NCBI RefSeq assembly: GCF_004342175.1
Contig: NZ_SMAO01000002.1
Coordinates: 496,001 to 560,000, forward strand
From: Thiobaca trueperi
GTDB lineage: Bacteria > Pseudomonadota > Gammaproteobacteria > Chromatiales > Chromatiaceae
Length of the DNA: 64,000 nucleotides
Reading direction: 5' to 3'
In this document: positions 17,401 through 28,141 of the stretch, piece after piece
Layout of the letters: the number at the start of each line of letters is the position of its first letter
Numbering within the stretch: position 1 is the stretch's first letter
Notes under the pieces: model-generated
Told to the model about the DNA's origin: nothing
The model's database searches: none
What the model saw: the letters and a program-made list of their open reading frames with translations, nothing else
Translations under genes and position numbers: made by a program

Positions 17401-17539
17401 GCTCGGCGACGGCGCGGGGTCGGAGGTCATGCGCCGCATCGCCGCGCCCATGGTCGGCGGCATGATCACCGCGCCGCTGCTGAGTCTCTTCGTGATTCCG
17501 GCGATCTATCTGGTGTGGCGACGGCGGGAACTGATCTAA
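14408..17539 (+). CDS. cusA: CusA-type heavy-metal RND efflux transporter
   Basis: This is a 1043-residue inner-membrane proton-driven pump, full length for the HME-RND family. It shows the N-terminal helix [34 protein letters not shown], the TM4-region [20 protein letters not shown] (acidic proton-relay residues), and the C-terminal [20 protein letters not shown]. These features, with the CusB-like adaptor, indicate Cu+/Ag+ export rather than Co/Zn/Cd (CzcA), but substrate cannot be fixed from sequence alone. A GAGGGG site precedes the ATG. Confidence 0.92.
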   Translation: MEHLIKWSIHNRFLVLIATLLLTGWGIISIQQTPLDAIPDLSDVQVIVRTDFPGQSPQVVEDQVTYPLATIMLSVPGAQTVRGFSMVGDSYVYVIFEDGTDLYWARSRVLEYLNQAVSRLPAGVTPRLGPDATGVGWVFSYALIDRSGRHDLAQLRSLQDWFLKFELQSVPGVAEVATVGGMVRQYQIVADPAKLRAYGIPLARLSEAIRNANQEVGGSVIELAEAEYMIRSRGYLASLADIETIPVDVTPEGTPVLLRDLASVQIGPEMRRVVTDLDGEGEVTGGIVVMRDGENALTTIAAVKQKLDQLRPGLPDGVEIVPTYDRSGLIQRAVDNLQGKLVEEFIVVALVCLIFLFHLRSAFVAIVSLPLGILAAFIVMHHQGINANIMSLGGIAIAIGAMVDAAIVMVENAHRHLERYHQAHGQPPTGEAHWRTITEAASEVGPALFFSLLIVTLSFVPVFTLEAQEGRLFAPLAFTKTYAMAAAAGLSVTLVPVLMGYFIRGRIPREEANPLNRWLIALYRPLLRGVLNAPRVTIIAALLIVFSVLIPFQTGSGPGSEFMPELDEGDLLYMPTTLPGIAIGKVQQLLQQTDRLIATVPEVERVFGKAGRADTATDPAPLTMIETTILLKPKDQWRPGLTLAGLIEELDARVQVPGVTNAWVMPIKTRIDMLATGIKTPVGIKVAGPDLAVIETISQDIERVLRQLPGTASAISERVTGGRYIEIRPDRMAAARLGLNISDINELVAAAVGGVKVTETVEGRERYPVNLRFPREQRDDLHRLRDLPLVTPTGAQIPLGQIATVEIVDGPPMLRSENARLNGWVYVDIRDVDVGRYVAAAQAKVRDAVRLPPGYSITWSGQYEYMLRAKEKLTRVVPFTLVIIFVLLYLIFRRAAEAWLVMLSLPFALVGGFWFVLLLGYNLSVAVAVGFIALAGVAAEFGVVMLVYLDHALRDARAANRLNSVADLRTAIMEGAVMRVRPKAMTVATIFAGLLPIMLGDGAGSEVMRRIAAPMVGGMITAPLLSLFVIPAIYLVWRRRELI

Positions 17540-17544
17540 AAGGA

Positions 17545-17705
<161 letters not shown>

Positions 17706-17711
17706 GGTTGC

Positions 17712-19046
17712 TCAGGGTTGGTCGAAAAAGAACCGCTCTTCGTTTTGCGCCGGCTGGAGATCGTCGAGCCAGAGCGCCGTCGGGTCATAGCGGGCAAAGA
17801 AGGGTCGCAACACCCAGTCTGGATTGCGGGCCTGCAGGAACTGAAGCGTGAAGACAGGTTCTCCATCGATCTCGTTCACGCCCATCACCTGCACCTTGCC
17901 CGGTGTCGTGGACATGCTCGGGCCGCGTACCGTGCGCGCCAGACCGCTGACCTGCTGATAGGCGGCCTGGAAGATCTCCCAGGCCCGGGCCAGCGGCACC
18001 CCGAAATAGTGCTGGGCGCCGGTATCCCGGGCCAGAAACATGTAGTAGGGGATACAGCCGGCCTTGACCTGTTCCCGCCACATCTCGGCCCAGATCTCGG
18101 GCGAGTCGTTGATGTGGGCGAGCAGGGGCGACTGGGTGCGGATTTCCGCACCGGTATTGCGGATGCGGCTGATCGCCTCCTGGATCTGGGGATGAGCAAG
18201 CGCCCGGTAGTGGTTGAAATGGGCCATGATCGCCAGATGCTTGCCGGCCTGATTGACGCGCTCGAACAGTCGCAGCAGGTCGTCGGCATCGGGGTCGGTC
18301 AGAAAACGATGGGGCCAGAACGTGAGTGCCTTGGTGCCGATGCGGATACTGGTCAGATGCGGCAGGTCGGCCTGGAGTACCGCGTCGATATAACTGGCCA
18401 GGGTCCGGGTCTTCATCACCAGCGGATCGCCGCCGGTGATGAGCAGATCGGTCACTTCGGGATGGGTTTGCAGATACTCGACCAGGAGCGTCGTCTCACG
18501 ACCGGCAAACCGCAGATCGGTGTTGCCGACAAACTGCGCCCAGCGGAAGCAAAACGAACAGTAGGCGTGACAGGTCTGGCCCTGGGTTGGGAAGAACAGC
18601 ACCGTTTCCGGATATTTATGCTGCATTCCAGAGAGCGACTGACCGTCCAGAACCGGAACATTCCGGTCCATCTGCCCGGCGGGGTGTGGGTTCAGTTCGG
18701 CCCGAATGGCCTGTGCAACGGCGGTGATGTCCTCCTTCTGGCCGCGCTCCATGACCCCGGCCATGCGCGCGAAATGTTCGGGACGCAGCATCTCCCGTAC
18801 CGGAAAGACCAGACGGAAATAGGGATCATCCGGCGCATGACGCCAGTCGATCAGTTCCTCCACGACGAAGTTGTTGGCGCGAAATGGCAGCACCTGCGCC
18901 ACGATCTCGATCTCACGGCGCACATGGCGTGGCAAGCGGGCAAGTTGTGGAATGCGTCCCAGGTCGCGCAGGGTGTAAGGTTGATAGGTTGGTGACGATG
19001 ACGCAGCGAAGGCCGGTGTGGAGACAGTTGCGCGAAGATTGCGCAT
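17712..19046 (-). CDS. KamA (lysine 2,3-aminomutase)-family radical SAM protein
   Basis: This 444-residue radical SAM protein has the CxxxCxxC iron-sulfur motif as TCHAYCSFCFRW (Cys159, 163, 166) and LLITGGDPLVMK, both KamA-like. Homologues use SAM and PLP to move an amino group on lysine or a related substrate. It is longer than EpmB and close to true KamA, but no beta-lysine acetyltransferase gene is adjacent, so the substrate is open. The start was chosen at MRNLRATVS because AGGAGGGG lies just upstream. Confidence 0.85.
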   Translation of the reverse strand: MRNLRATVSTPAFAASSSPTYQPYTLRDLGRIPQLARLPRHVRREIEIVAQVLPFRANNFVVEELIDWRHAPDDPYFRLVFPVREMLRPEHFARMAGVMERGQKEDITAVAQAIRAELNPHPAGQMDRNVPVLDGQSLSGMQHKYPETVLFFPTQGQTCHAYCSFCFRWAQFVGNTDLRFAGRETTLLVEYLQTHPEVTDLLITGGDPLVMKTRTLASYIDAVLQADLPHLTSIRIGTKALTFWPHRFLTDPDADDLLRLFERVNQAGKHLAIMAHFNHYRALAHPQIQEAISRIRNTGAEIRTQSPLLAHINDSPEIWAEMWREQVKAGCIPYYMFLARDTGAQHYFGVPLARAWEIFQAAYQQVSGLARTVRGPSMSTTPGKVQVMGVNEIDGEPVFTLQFLQARNPDWVLRPFFARYDPTALWLDDLQPAQNEERFFFDQP

Positions 19047-19293
19047 GGCAGCCCCTCCTGTTCTTGGCGATGGCGACCGGCAACCGTCATCCGACGGGGC
19101 GGAAGCACCATGTTTTTTCGGGATGCAGCGGCACAAACCATCCATGACCGCTACGCGAGGAGGCTGGGCGTTGAGCCAGCCAGAGACACCCGGAGCGGGT
19201 GCACGGAAAGTCAGGACGGATGCGGATTGAGTGGGTTAAGGTACCGCAGGGGTGCGGTGTGCGCCCGGAGCCTGACTTGTCGATCCGCGCCGG

Positions 19294-19322
19294 ATCCTAG
19301 TGGATCGAATCCGGGATTGCAA
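19294..19322 (-). promoter_or_regulatory. Candidate sigma-70 promoter for the KamA-like gene
   Basis: Read on the minus strand: TTGCAA, 17 bp, TAGGAT. Transcription would start near 19287, giving a leader of about 240 nt before the ATG at 19046. The leader has several GC hairpins, e.g. ACCGCACCCCTGCGGT. Confidence 0.4.
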
Positions 19323-19329
19323 TCATTCG

Positions 19330-19356
19330 CCTCGCGACCAGTCCCGGCTCGCGAGG
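19330..19356 (-). terminator. Hairpin after the small membrane protein gene
   Basis: CCTCGCGA, an 11-nt loop and TCGCGAGG, starting 10 bp past the stop of the gene at 19367. There is no clear U tract, so it may be only an end-of-transcript hairpin. Confidence 0.35.
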
Positions 19357-19366
19357 TGCGGATGAA

Positions 19367-19807
19367 TCAGGCTGTGTGCTGACGCTTGCGTCGCTGTGTC
19401 TGAATCCTGTCCGCCAGCAGCCCGATCAGGATCCCGCCAGCGCCGATCAGCAGCCATAGCGGGAGTCCGATTCCGCCGCCCAGGGCCACGATACTGGCGG
19501 CCGCATTGCCGAGCAGCATGAAGGTGGCGACGAGTGAACCCAGCCCCAGGCGAAAGGTCCAGGAGCGCGCGTCCCAGATGATCACCTTCAGGGTCAGAGA
19601 CATGACCTTCACCAGCGGCCAGGCCGCTCTGTGTTCGCGGGTCAATGCCAGCATGGCGGCGATCTTTCTGCCGCCGCGCAGTTCGCCATAACGAATCGTT
19701 CCCCATCCGCGGGACCACTCCAGCAGACGATGCTGTTCGGCGGGCGGAAGGCGCCGCAGGGATCTAACGATGGCAGGTTCAGTTTCGGTTTCCGGCATGT
19801 CGGGCAT
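19367..19807 (-). CDS. Small predicted inner-membrane protein, function unknown
   Basis: The protein has 146 residues, not recognised. An N-terminal soluble half (SLRRLPPAEQHRLLEWSRGWG, then RGGRKIAAMLALTREHRAAW) is followed by two hydrophobic segments (about 87-110 and 113-132) and a basic tail (RIQTQRRKRQH), a two-helix topology. The start at MPDMPETE was chosen because GGAG lies 9 bp upstream; a slightly longer in-frame ATG is formed by the end of a repeat. The gene stands alone between repeats. Confidence 0.6.
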   Translation of the reverse strand: MPDMPETETEPAIVRSLRRLPPAEQHRLLEWSRGWGTIRYGELRGGRKIAAMLALTREHRAAWPLVKVMSLTLKVIIWDARSWTFRLGLGSLVATFMLLGNAAASIVALGGGIGLPLWLLIGAGGILIGLLADRIQTQRRKRQHTA

Positions 19808-19819
19808 GGGTGTCTTCTC

Positions 19820-19866
19820 CATTAAACCGCGCTCAGCGCGGTATGTGATGTTTGTGGATTGGGTCG
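19820..19866 (-). repeat. Module A end of the composite repeat, fragment
   Basis: TTAAACCGCGCTCAGCGCGG continues to TGTTTGTGGATTGGGTCG, matching the outer half of module A. Its end reaches the start region of the membrane protein gene. Confidence 0.6.
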
Positions 19867-19888
19867 TTGCCTGAATCAGGGTTTTGAT

Positions 19889-19965
19889 TTAGACAGGATT
19901 AACAAAATTAACAGGATTGAAAACAGCGACTTAAAAACGCTGTCAATCCTGTTAATCCTGTCTAA
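19889..19965. repeat. ACAGGATT inverted repeat, copy 2
   Basis: TAGACAGGATTAAC...TTAACAGGATTG, then CAGCG/CGCTG inner arms, then CAATCCTGTTAATCCTGTCTA. The whole unit can form a long hairpin downstream of pdxH. Confidence 0.75.
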
Positions 19966-20011
19966 AGGATTTGGTGACGGGTAAGGGCTTTGCTGGAAAT
20001 GGCTGCCTGGA

Positions 20012-20656
20012 TCAGGGTGCCAGGCGCTCGATGCGCCAGTCGCCTCGGTCGTCACGGGTATAGCTGAAGCGGTCATGCAGCCGGCTCTCGCGTCCCTGCC
20101 AGAACTCGATCATCTCGGGCACGACCCGATAGCCGCCCCAGAAATCCGGCAGCGGCACCTCGCCGTGGGCGAATTTGCGGGCGATCTCGGCAACCTTGGC
20201 CTCCAGCAGTGAGCGTGAGCCGATCACCCGGCTCTGCGGCGAGGACCAGGCGCCGATCTGGCTGCCGCGTGGGCGGGTGGCGAAATAGGCCAGCGACTCG
20301 GCGGTCGGGATGCGCTCGGCCCGCCCACGGATCTGCACCTGCCGCGCCAGCGCCACCCAGGGAAAGAGCATGGCAACCTGAGGGTTGCGGTCGATCTCCC
20401 GGGCTTTGTGGCTTTCGTAATTGGTGAAGAAGACGAAGCCACGCTGATCGTAGAGCTTGAGCAGTACGGTGCGGACGGATGGCTGGCCGCTGGTATCGAC
20501 GGTGCAGAGACTCATGCCGTTCGGTTCCGGGAGGTCAGAACCGATGGCGGTCTCGTACCAGCCCTGGAACTGCTGGATCGGGTCGGGATCCAGATCCGCG
20601 CGCGACAGTCCGCGCGCCATCAGCTCCTGGCGGACGGCTTCCGGGTTGATGTTCAT
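20012..20656 (-). CDS. pdxH: Pyridoxamine 5'-phosphate oxidase
   Basis: PdxH uses FMN and O2 to convert PNP or PMP to PLP. The 214 residues are close to the usual 218. RTVLLKLYDQRGFVFFTNYESHKAREI, VALLFPW-like AMLFPWVALARQVQIRGRAERI, SRVIGSRSLLEAKV, PLPDFWGGYRVVPEMIEFWQGRESRLHDR and the terminal WRIERLAP are all hallmark segments. The start is set at MNINPEAVRQ, preceded by GGGAGG. A longer reading frame upstream runs into a repeat and is rejected. Confidence 0.96.
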   Translation of the reverse strand: MNINPEAVRQELMARGLSRADLDPDPIQQFQGWYETAIGSDLPEPNGMSLCTVDTSGQPSVRTVLLKLYDQRGFVFFTNYESHKAREIDRNPQVAMLFPWVALARQVQIRGRAERIPTAESLAYFATRPRGSQIGAWSSPQSRVIGSRSLLEAKVAEIARKFAHGEVPLPDFWGGYRVVPEMIEFWQGRESRLHDRFSYTRDDRGDWRIERLAP

Positions 20657-21138
20657 ACCCGCCTCCCTGTGTCTGAGTCGGCAGGTCTGCCTGAACGGTC
20701 GGTATCGACCGCTGCAATTCGGATGGTCATCAATGCTCGCCTTGCTTAAACCGCGCCCGGCGCGGTATAGGATGTTTTTGGATTGGATCGGCCCTGGCAG
20801 CATCGATGGCTGTTGATGCTGGTTGGCTCGGTTTAAGATATTCAATAATATGAAATTTTAAACCGCGCCTCCACTGAGGCCAGGGAAATCCTCAAGAGGT
20901 GAATGCAAACTGAAGATTACACATACCGCGCTGGGCGTGGTTTAATTTAATAGAAAAAATTAGAATAATTGACTCGTCAAATGCTTGCCATTTGGGTTAT
21001 GTTTGCAGGTTAATACCGAGTAAGATAGTCAAACATCTGCCGTTTCGTTTCCGCATATTGCCACGGATGCTCCGGTCAGGAGGCCTGGGAAGACGGTTAG
21101 CGAGCGGTTCACCATAGCACCCATGAGGAGTATTCCAA
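20657..21138. other. 482-bp region between divergent pdxH and aceA, mostly composite repeat
   Basis: A full composite element (20746-20945) fills the middle. The 190 bp before aceA are AT-rich and contain a TTGACT at 20969 but no well-spaced -10, so no promoter is called. No gene is visible. Confidence 0.6.
20746..20945 (-). repeat. Composite MITE-like element, full copy 2
   Basis: Module A reversed (20746-20836, TTAAACCGCGCCCGGCGCGG...), AT-rich spacer (GATATTCAATAATATGAAA), then module B (20856-20945, TTTTAAACCGCGCCTCCACTG...GCTGGGCGTGGTTTAA). The order and relative orientation match copy 1 when reversed. One outer end faces pdxH, the other aceA. Confidence 0.8.
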
Positions 21139-22443
21139 ATGACCCGCCAGGAACAGATCAAGGCACTTGAGCAGGATTGGGCTCAGAATCCCCGCTGGAC
21201 CGATGTGAAGCGCGGCTATTCCGCTGAGGACGTGGTGCGCCTGCGCGGCTCCGTCCAGCCCGAGCACACCTACGCCAAGCGTGGCGCCGAGAAGCTCTGG
21301 AATCTGGTCCGTGGCGAGGCGAAGAAGGGCTATGTGAACTGCATGGGCGCCATCACCGGCGGTCAGGCGATGCAGCAGGCCAAGGCCGGCATCGAGGCGA
21401 TCTATCTGTCCGGCTGGCAGGTCGCCGCCGACGGCAACACCTCCGAGACCATGTATCCCGACCAGTCGCTCTATGCCTATGACTCGGTCCCGACCATGGT
21501 GCGTCGCATCAACAACAGCTTCAAGCGTGCCGACGAGATCCAGTGGTCGCGCGGCATCGGTCCCGGCGACGCGGGCTACATCGATTACTTCCTGCCGATC
21601 GTGGCCGATGCCGAGGCCGGTTTCGGCGGCGTGCTGAACGCCTTCGAGCTGATGAAGAACATGATCGTCAATGGCGCCGCCGGCGTCCACTTCGAGGACC
21701 AGCTCGCAGCGGTCAAGAAGTGCGGTCACATGGGCGGCAAGGTGCTGGTCCCCACCCGCGAGGCGGTCGAGAAGCTGATCGCCGCGCGTCTGGCGGCTGA
21801 TGTCATGGGCGTGCCCACGCTCCTCCTGGCCCGCACCGACGCCAAGGCAGCCAACCTGCTGACCAACGATGTCGATCCCAATGACCGTCCCTTCCTCACC
21901 GGCGAGCGTTCCGACGAAGGCTTCTACCGCGTCAAGAACGGTGGCGAGCAGGCGATCAGCCGTGGTCTGGCCTATGCCCCTTATGCCGATCTGGTGTGGT
22001 GCGAGACCGAGACCCCCGATCTGGGCTTTGCCAGGGAGTTCGCCGACGAGCTGCTCAAGGCCAACCCCAACAAGCTGCTGGCCTACAACTGCTCGCCGTC
22101 CTTCAACTGGAAGAAGAATCTGGACGACAAGACCATCGCCAAATTCCAGGACGAGCTGGGCGCGATGGGCTACAAGTACCAGTTCATCACCCTGGCCGGC
22201 ATCCACAACATGTGGTACAACATGTTCGACCTGGCCTATGACTACGCCCGCGGCGAAGGCATGAAGCACTATGTCGAAAAGGTGCAGGAGCCCGAGTTTG
22301 CGGCGCGCGACAAGGGTTACACCTTTGTCTCGCACCAGCAGGAGGTCGGCGTCGGCTACTTCGACGACGTGACCACCGTCATCCAGGGCGGCCATTCCTC
22401 CGTCACCGCGCTGCACGGCTCGACTGAAGAAGAGCAGTTCTAA
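21139..22443 (+). CDS. aceA: Isocitrate lyase
   Basis: AceA cleaves isocitrate to glyoxylate and succinate, the entry of the glyoxylate bypass. The 434 residues match the short bacterial form. The catalytic loop KKCGHMGGK carries Cys195; [23 protein letters not shown] and the C-terminal [14 protein letters not shown] are all conserved. AGGAG precedes the ATG, and a strong terminator follows. Malate synthase is not in the window, but rraA and aceK follow on the same strand, so carbon flow at isocitrate is controlled locally. Confidence 0.97.
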   Translation: MTRQEQIKALEQDWAQNPRWTDVKRGYSAEDVVRLRGSVQPEHTYAKRGAEKLWNLVRGEAKKGYVNCMGAITGGQAMQQAKAGIEAIYLSGWQVAADGNTSETMYPDQSLYAYDSVPTMVRRINNSFKRADEIQWSRGIGPGDAGYIDYFLPIVADAEAGFGGVLNAFELMKNMIVNGAAGVHFEDQLAAVKKCGHMGGKVLVPTREAVEKLIAARLAADVMGVPTLLLARTDAKAANLLTNDVDPNDRPFLTGERSDEGFYRVKNGGEQAISRGLAYAPYADLVWCETETPDLGFAREFADELLKANPNKLLAYNCSPSFNWKKNLDDKTIAKFQDELGAMGYKYQFITLAGIHNMWYNMFDLAYDYARGEGMKHYVEKVQEPEFAARDKGYTFVSHQQEVGVGYFDDVTTVIQGGHSSVTALHGSTEEEQF

Positions 22444-22486
22444 TCCTGTTTTCCGGGCGACGACTGCGTCGCCCGGAAAGCAGGAT
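22443..22486 (+). terminator. Strong hairpin terminator after aceA
   Basis: A 20-bp arm ending CCGGGCGACG, loop ACTG, and the complementary arm, with only one G-U pair. It begins at the aceA stop. There is no long U tract. Confidence 0.65.
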
Positions 22487-22502
22487 AATCATCGAATATT
22501 TT

Positions 22503-22598
22503 TGATTTTTTAAATCGCGCCAGCTCCGGCAATCGTCGAGGCTGCCAAAGCGTATTCAATCCAAAAACATCGCATACTCCACGGGGCGCGATTTAAAA
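22503..22598 (+). repeat. Module A of the composite repeat abutting the rraA ATG
   Basis: TTTTTAAATCGCGCCAGCTC runs to GGGGCGCGATTTAAAA, with the next three bases being the rraA start. Both ends carry AAATCGCG instead of AAACCGCG, a paired change that keeps the inverted repeat. Confidence 0.75.
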
Positions 22599-23078
22599 AT
22601 GGACATCAAGACCGCTGATCTCTACGACCGTTATGAAGACGCCCTGCGGGTCTGCGAGCCGATCTTTCGCGATTTCGGCGGGCGTGTCCGTTTTGGCGGT
22701 CCTATCGTCACGGTCAAGTGTTTCGAGGACAACTCGCAGGTCAAATCGACCCTGGCCGAACCGGGCGCGGGGCGGGTGCTGGTGGTGGATGCGGGCGGTT
22801 CGCTGCGCTGTGCCATGCTCGGCGATCTGATCGCGGCGAGCGCGGTCGAGAACGGCTGGGCCGGCGTCATCCTCTTCGGCTGTATCCGCGACAGCCGCGA
22901 GATCGGCGAGATGCCACTTGGTGTCAAGGCACTGGCGACCAATCCACGCAAGAGCCAGCGGCGCGGCGAAGGTCAGCGCGACATCCCCGTCACCTTTGCC
23001 GGTGTGCGTTTCAGCCCCGGCGATCATGTCTACTGCGACGAAGACGGCATTGCGGTCGCCGCCGAGCCGCTTACTTGA
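22599..23078 (+). CDS. rraA: RraA-family protein (regulator of RNase E activity A-like)
   Basis: This 159-residue RraA-fold protein carries DLYDRYEDALRVCEPIFRDFGGR, VLVVDAGGSLRCAMLGDLIA, GWAGVILFGCIRDSREI and GVRFSPGDHVYCDEDGI in family order. RraA binds and inhibits RNase E in E. coli; relatives include aldolases, but the short length favours RraA. It lies between aceA and aceK. No Shine-Dalgarno is possible from native sequence, because a repeat ends exactly at the ATG. Confidence 0.9.
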   Translation: MDIKTADLYDRYEDALRVCEPIFRDFGGRVRFGGPIVTVKCFEDNSQVKSTLAEPGAGRVLVVDAGGSLRCAMLGDLIAASAVENGWAGVILFGCIRDSREIGEMPLGVKALATNPRKSQRRGEGQRDIPVTFAGVRFSPGDHVYCDEDGIAVAAEPLT

Positions 23079-23139
23079 GCGAATGAAACCGAGCGCGCCA
23101 TCCTTCTGCCAACTGACGACTGCCCACTGAAAACTTAAA

Positions 23140-24903
23140 ATGGCCTGGATCGAAGCCAAACGCATCGCCGAGGTCATCCTCGCCGGATTCGAGCGCCACT
23201 ATCGGCTGTTCCGCGAAATCACCGCAGGCGCCAAGGCGCGTTTCGAGTCAGCCGACTGGCCGGCGGTGCAGATGGCCGCCAGCGAGCGCATCAGTTTCTA
23301 TGACACGCGCATCGCTGAGACCATTGCCCGGCTGCGTCGCGAGTTCAATCTGCGTGATCCCAGCGATGCGCTCTGGCGACGGGTCAAGGTCGAATATCTG
23401 CGTCTGCTGCCGCAGCACCATCAGCCCGAGCTGGCCGAAACCTATTACAACTCGGTCTTCTGCCGGCTGTTCGACCGTCACTATTACAACAACAGCTATA
23501 TCTTCGTCTGGCCCCTGATCTCGACCGAGCATCTGGAGGCCGAGATCCCCATTTTTCGCGCCTATTATCCGGCCCGCGACGGCTTCACCCGCGTTATCGC
23601 CAATCTGCTGCGTCATACCGGCTTGCGGCGTCCCTTTCGCGACCGTCGCCGCGATATCCGCTGCATCATGCGCGCCATTCGCGAGCGATTCCCGGCCAAT
23701 CGGGCGCTCCAGCAGAATTTCCAGATCGTCGTCCTGCGTCCGCTCTTCTATCGCAACAAGGGTGCCTATCTCATCGGCAAGGCGATCAACGGGGCGGATC
23801 AGACGCCCTTTGCCATCCCTATCCTGAACGACGAACAGCAGGGGCTCTATGTCGATACCCTGCTGACCGGCGAGGAAGAAATCTCGGATATCTTCAGTTT
23901 CGCGCGTGCCTATTTCATGGTGGACACCGAAGTCCCGGCGGCGGTGGTGGATTTTCTACGCCCGCTGATGCCGCGCAAGGGCAAGGCTGAACTCTATACC
24001 GCCATCGGCTTGCAGAAATTCGGCAAGGCCGAGTTCTATCGCGATTTCCTGAAGCATCTGCGTTATTCGACCGACGATTTTGTGGTCGCGCCCGGCATTC
24101 GCGGCATGGTGATGTGCGTCTTCACCCTGCCTTCGTTCCCCTTCGTGTTCAAGATCATCAAGGATCGCTTTCCGCCGCCCAAGGAAAGTAGCCGCGAGCT
24201 GGTCAAGCAGAAATATCAACTGGTGAAGATGCACGACCGGGTCGGGCGCATGGCCGACTCCTGGGAATATTCGCATGTCGCCTTCCCGCTGCGGCGTTTT
24301 GCCCCGGCGCTGCGCGAGATGCTGGAGAGCGAGTGCGCCGCCAGCATCGAGGTCCAGGGCGATCAGCTCATCATCAAGCACCTCTATATCGAGCGGCGCA
24401 TGACGCCGCTGAATCTTTATCTGCACACGGCTGATGACGAAGACCTCCGTCATGCCATCGCTGAATACGGCGATGCCATCAAACAGCTTGCCGCCGCCAA
24501 TATCTTTCCCGGCGATTTCCTGTTCAAGAATTTCGGCGTCACCCGTCAGGGTCGGGTCGTCTTTTACGACTACGACGAACTCTGTTATCTGACCGAGTGC
24601 CATTTCCGCGCCATCCCCGAAGCGCCCAATCCTGAAATGGAAATGGGCGAGGATGTCTGGTACACGGCCGGACCCAATGATGTCTTTCCGGAAGAATTCG
24701 AGACCTTTCTGCTGACCGATCCACGGATCCGCAAGATCTTCCGCGAACTGCACAGCGAGCTGCTCGACCCGGCCTGGTGGCGTGCCCGGCAGGACCATAT
24801 CCGCGCCGGACATCTGGAAGATATCTTCCCCTATCTGACCGAGCGTCGCTTCCGTCCCAAACGCGAAGATTGCCCGCGCATGTCCTCGGGTATCCGCGAG
24901 TAA
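23140..24903 (+). CDS. aceK: Isocitrate dehydrogenase kinase/phosphatase
   Basis: AceK switches isocitrate dehydrogenase off and on by phosphorylation, diverting isocitrate to the glyoxylate bypass. It has 587 residues, normal length. The N-terminal regulatory part is followed by a kinase-like domain with APGIRGMVMCVFTLPSFPFV, KIIKDRFPPPKE, FLFKNFGVTRQGRVVFYDYDEL and YLTECHFR. The spacing after rraA (about 60 bp) suggests co-transcription. The upstream 30 bp carry a CTGACGACTGCCCACTGAAA stretch of the low-complexity kind common between genes; no clear ribosome site is seen. Confidence 0.96.
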   Translation: MAWIEAKRIAEVILAGFERHYRLFREITAGAKARFESADWPAVQMAASERISFYDTRIAETIARLRREFNLRDPSDALWRRVKVEYLRLLPQHHQPELAETYYNSVFCRLFDRHYYNNSYIFVWPLISTEHLEAEIPIFRAYYPARDGFTRVIANLLRHTGLRRPFRDRRRDIRCIMRAIRERFPANRALQQNFQIVVLRPLFYRNKGAYLIGKAINGADQTPFAIPILNDEQQGLYVDTLLTGEEEISDIFSFARAYFMVDTEVPAAVVDFLRPLMPRKGKAELYTAIGLQKFGKAEFYRDFLKHLRYSTDDFVVAPGIRGMVMCVFTLPSFPFVFKIIKDRFPPPKESSRELVKQKYQLVKMHDRVGRMADSWEYSHVAFPLRRFAPALREMLESECAASIEVQGDQLIIKHLYIERRMTPLNLYLHTADDEDLRHAIAEYGDAIKQLAAANIFPGDFLFKNFGVTRQGRVVFYDYDELCYLTECHFRAIPEAPNPEMEMGEDVWYTAGPNDVFPEEFETFLLTDPRIRKIFRELHSELLDPAWWRARQDHIRAGHLEDIFPYLTERRFRPKREDCPRMSSGIRE

Positions 24904-24923
24904 GCGTCAACCCGGCGATGCCT

Positions 24924-24953
24924 GACGCGGCCTGACTGTTCGCAGGTCGCGTC
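24924..24953. terminator. Hairpin between convergent aceK and queF
   Basis: GACGCGGCCTG, 8-nt loop, CAGGTCGCGTC (one G-T pair). It could end both transcripts; no U tract. Confidence 0.45.
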
Positions 24954-24961
24954 GCCTTGCA

Positions 24962-25351
24962 TCAGGGCAGTCGCACCGGCTCCGGCGGCTGCCAGCCGGG
25001 GTCGCGATGCTCGGCCACGACCGTGGTATAGATCCCGCCGCGCACATTGAAATCGGCGGTCAGACGCATGAAGCGCGGCGCGATGGCCGTGACCAGATCG
25101 CTCAGAATCAGATTCGTCACCGCCTCATGGAAGGCGCCCTCATCGCGATAGGACCAGACATAGGTCTTGAGCGCCTTGAGTTCCGCGCACAGTCGATCCG
25201 GCACATATTCCAGCGTCAGTTCAGCGAAATCGGGCTGGCCGGTCTTGGGGCAGAGACAGGTGAACTCGGGCACCCGGATGCGGATGGTGTAGTCCCGTTC
25301 GGGTTGCGGATTGGGGAAGGTTTCGAGCGCTTTGCTCGGCAGGCTGGGCAT
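24962..25351 (-). CDS. queF: NADPH-dependent 7-cyano-7-deazaguanine reductase
   Basis: QueF reduces preQ0 to preQ1 in queuosine synthesis. It is a short, unimodular type of 129 residues with the T-fold motif [14 protein letters not shown] (catalytic Cys34, Asp41) and [23 protein letters not shown]. The start is [10 protein letters not shown]; the longer reading frame upstream is repeat-derived. No other queuosine gene is nearby. It runs convergently to aceK. Confidence 0.94.
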   Translation of the reverse strand: MPSLPSKALETFPNPQPERDYTIRIRVPEFTCLCPKTGQPDFAELTLEYVPDRLCAELKALKTYVWSYRDEGAFHEAVTNLILSDLVTAIAPRFMRLTADFNVRGGIYTTVVAEHRDPGWQPPEPVRLP

Positions 25352-25682
25352 GGTCTTCGTCTCATGATCGATTGGGCCGCGCGGGACGCGCGAACCACAG
25401 ACAGTTGGTAAACCGCGTCCAGAGCGGCAGGCGATGTTTTTGGATTGGATCAGCCTCGGCAGAATCAAGGATTTCCGGAGCTGACGCGGTTTATATCATT
25501 AAAAAATATAAAATTTTAAACCGCGTCTCCACTGAGGCCGAGACAATCTCAAAGGTTGAACACAAACTAAAAAGGACGTCTATCGCGCTGGACGCGGCTT
25601 AGTCTACGACCATCGCGCTGGACGCGCGACGGGTTCAGCCCGACGACCGGTTTTCCCCCGGTTTTCGTGGCAGGGAGGTCTG
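25352..25682. other. 331-bp intergenic region dominated by a composite repeat
   Basis: A full composite element at 25408-25601 is followed by a short partial duplicate of its end (TCGCGCTGGACGCG at about 25613) and a tandem CCGGTTTTCC/CCGGTTTTCG. No gene is visible. Confidence 0.6.
25408..25601 (-). repeat. Composite MITE-like element, full copy 3
   Basis: Module A reversed (GTAAACCGCGTCCAGAGCGG...GACGCGGTTTA), spacer TATCATTAAAAAATATAAAA, and module B (25514-25601, TTTTAAACCGCGTCTCCACT...GCTGGACGCGGCTTA). It has the same architecture as copies 1 and 2. The A end faces queF. Confidence 0.8.
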
Positions 25683-27905
<2,223 letters not shown>

Positions 27906-28021
27906 TCTTGCACTCAGGTCATCAGGTTCGTGATTCAGATGGCAGGATAATCGAACCGGTGTCAGCTTGACAGGGGGTGCTTGGACGCTACCCTTTTCCT
28001 GGATTGCGTTCAGATTCAGGT

Positions 28022-28109
28022 CTTAAACTGCGTCTCCGCTCAGTGCCGCGAATGTGCCCAAATCGAATGTACTCGAAACCTGGCTTCTCGCTTTGGACGC
28101 GGTTTAAAT
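28022..28109. repeat. Degenerate composite-repeat module
   Basis: It begins CTTAAACTGCGTCTCCGCTC (module B-like inner end) and ends CTTTGGACGCGGTTTAAAT. The middle has diverged from the other copies. The conserved end faces the Uma2-family gene. Confidence 0.55.
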
Positions 28110-28141
28110 CATCGCACCTCAACTCAGAAGAAGGTTGAATA

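Noticed and set aside
19147-19330. tRNA-like GGATCGAATCC stretch near 19303
   Set aside because: No acceptor stem, D-loop or anticodon arm can be built around it.
20657-20845. Longer N-termini for pdxH, and likewise for queF (25352-25468), reading IQSKNI..R.GRGL
   Set aside because: The extra residues are encoded by module A of the composite repeat and occur in front of unrelated genes; the downstream starts fit relatives and have ribosome sites in the case of pdxH.
20957-21122. Sigma-70 promoter for aceA starting at TTGACT 20969
   Set aside because: No acceptable -10 lies at 16-18 bp; other pairings in this AT-rich stretch are no better than chance.
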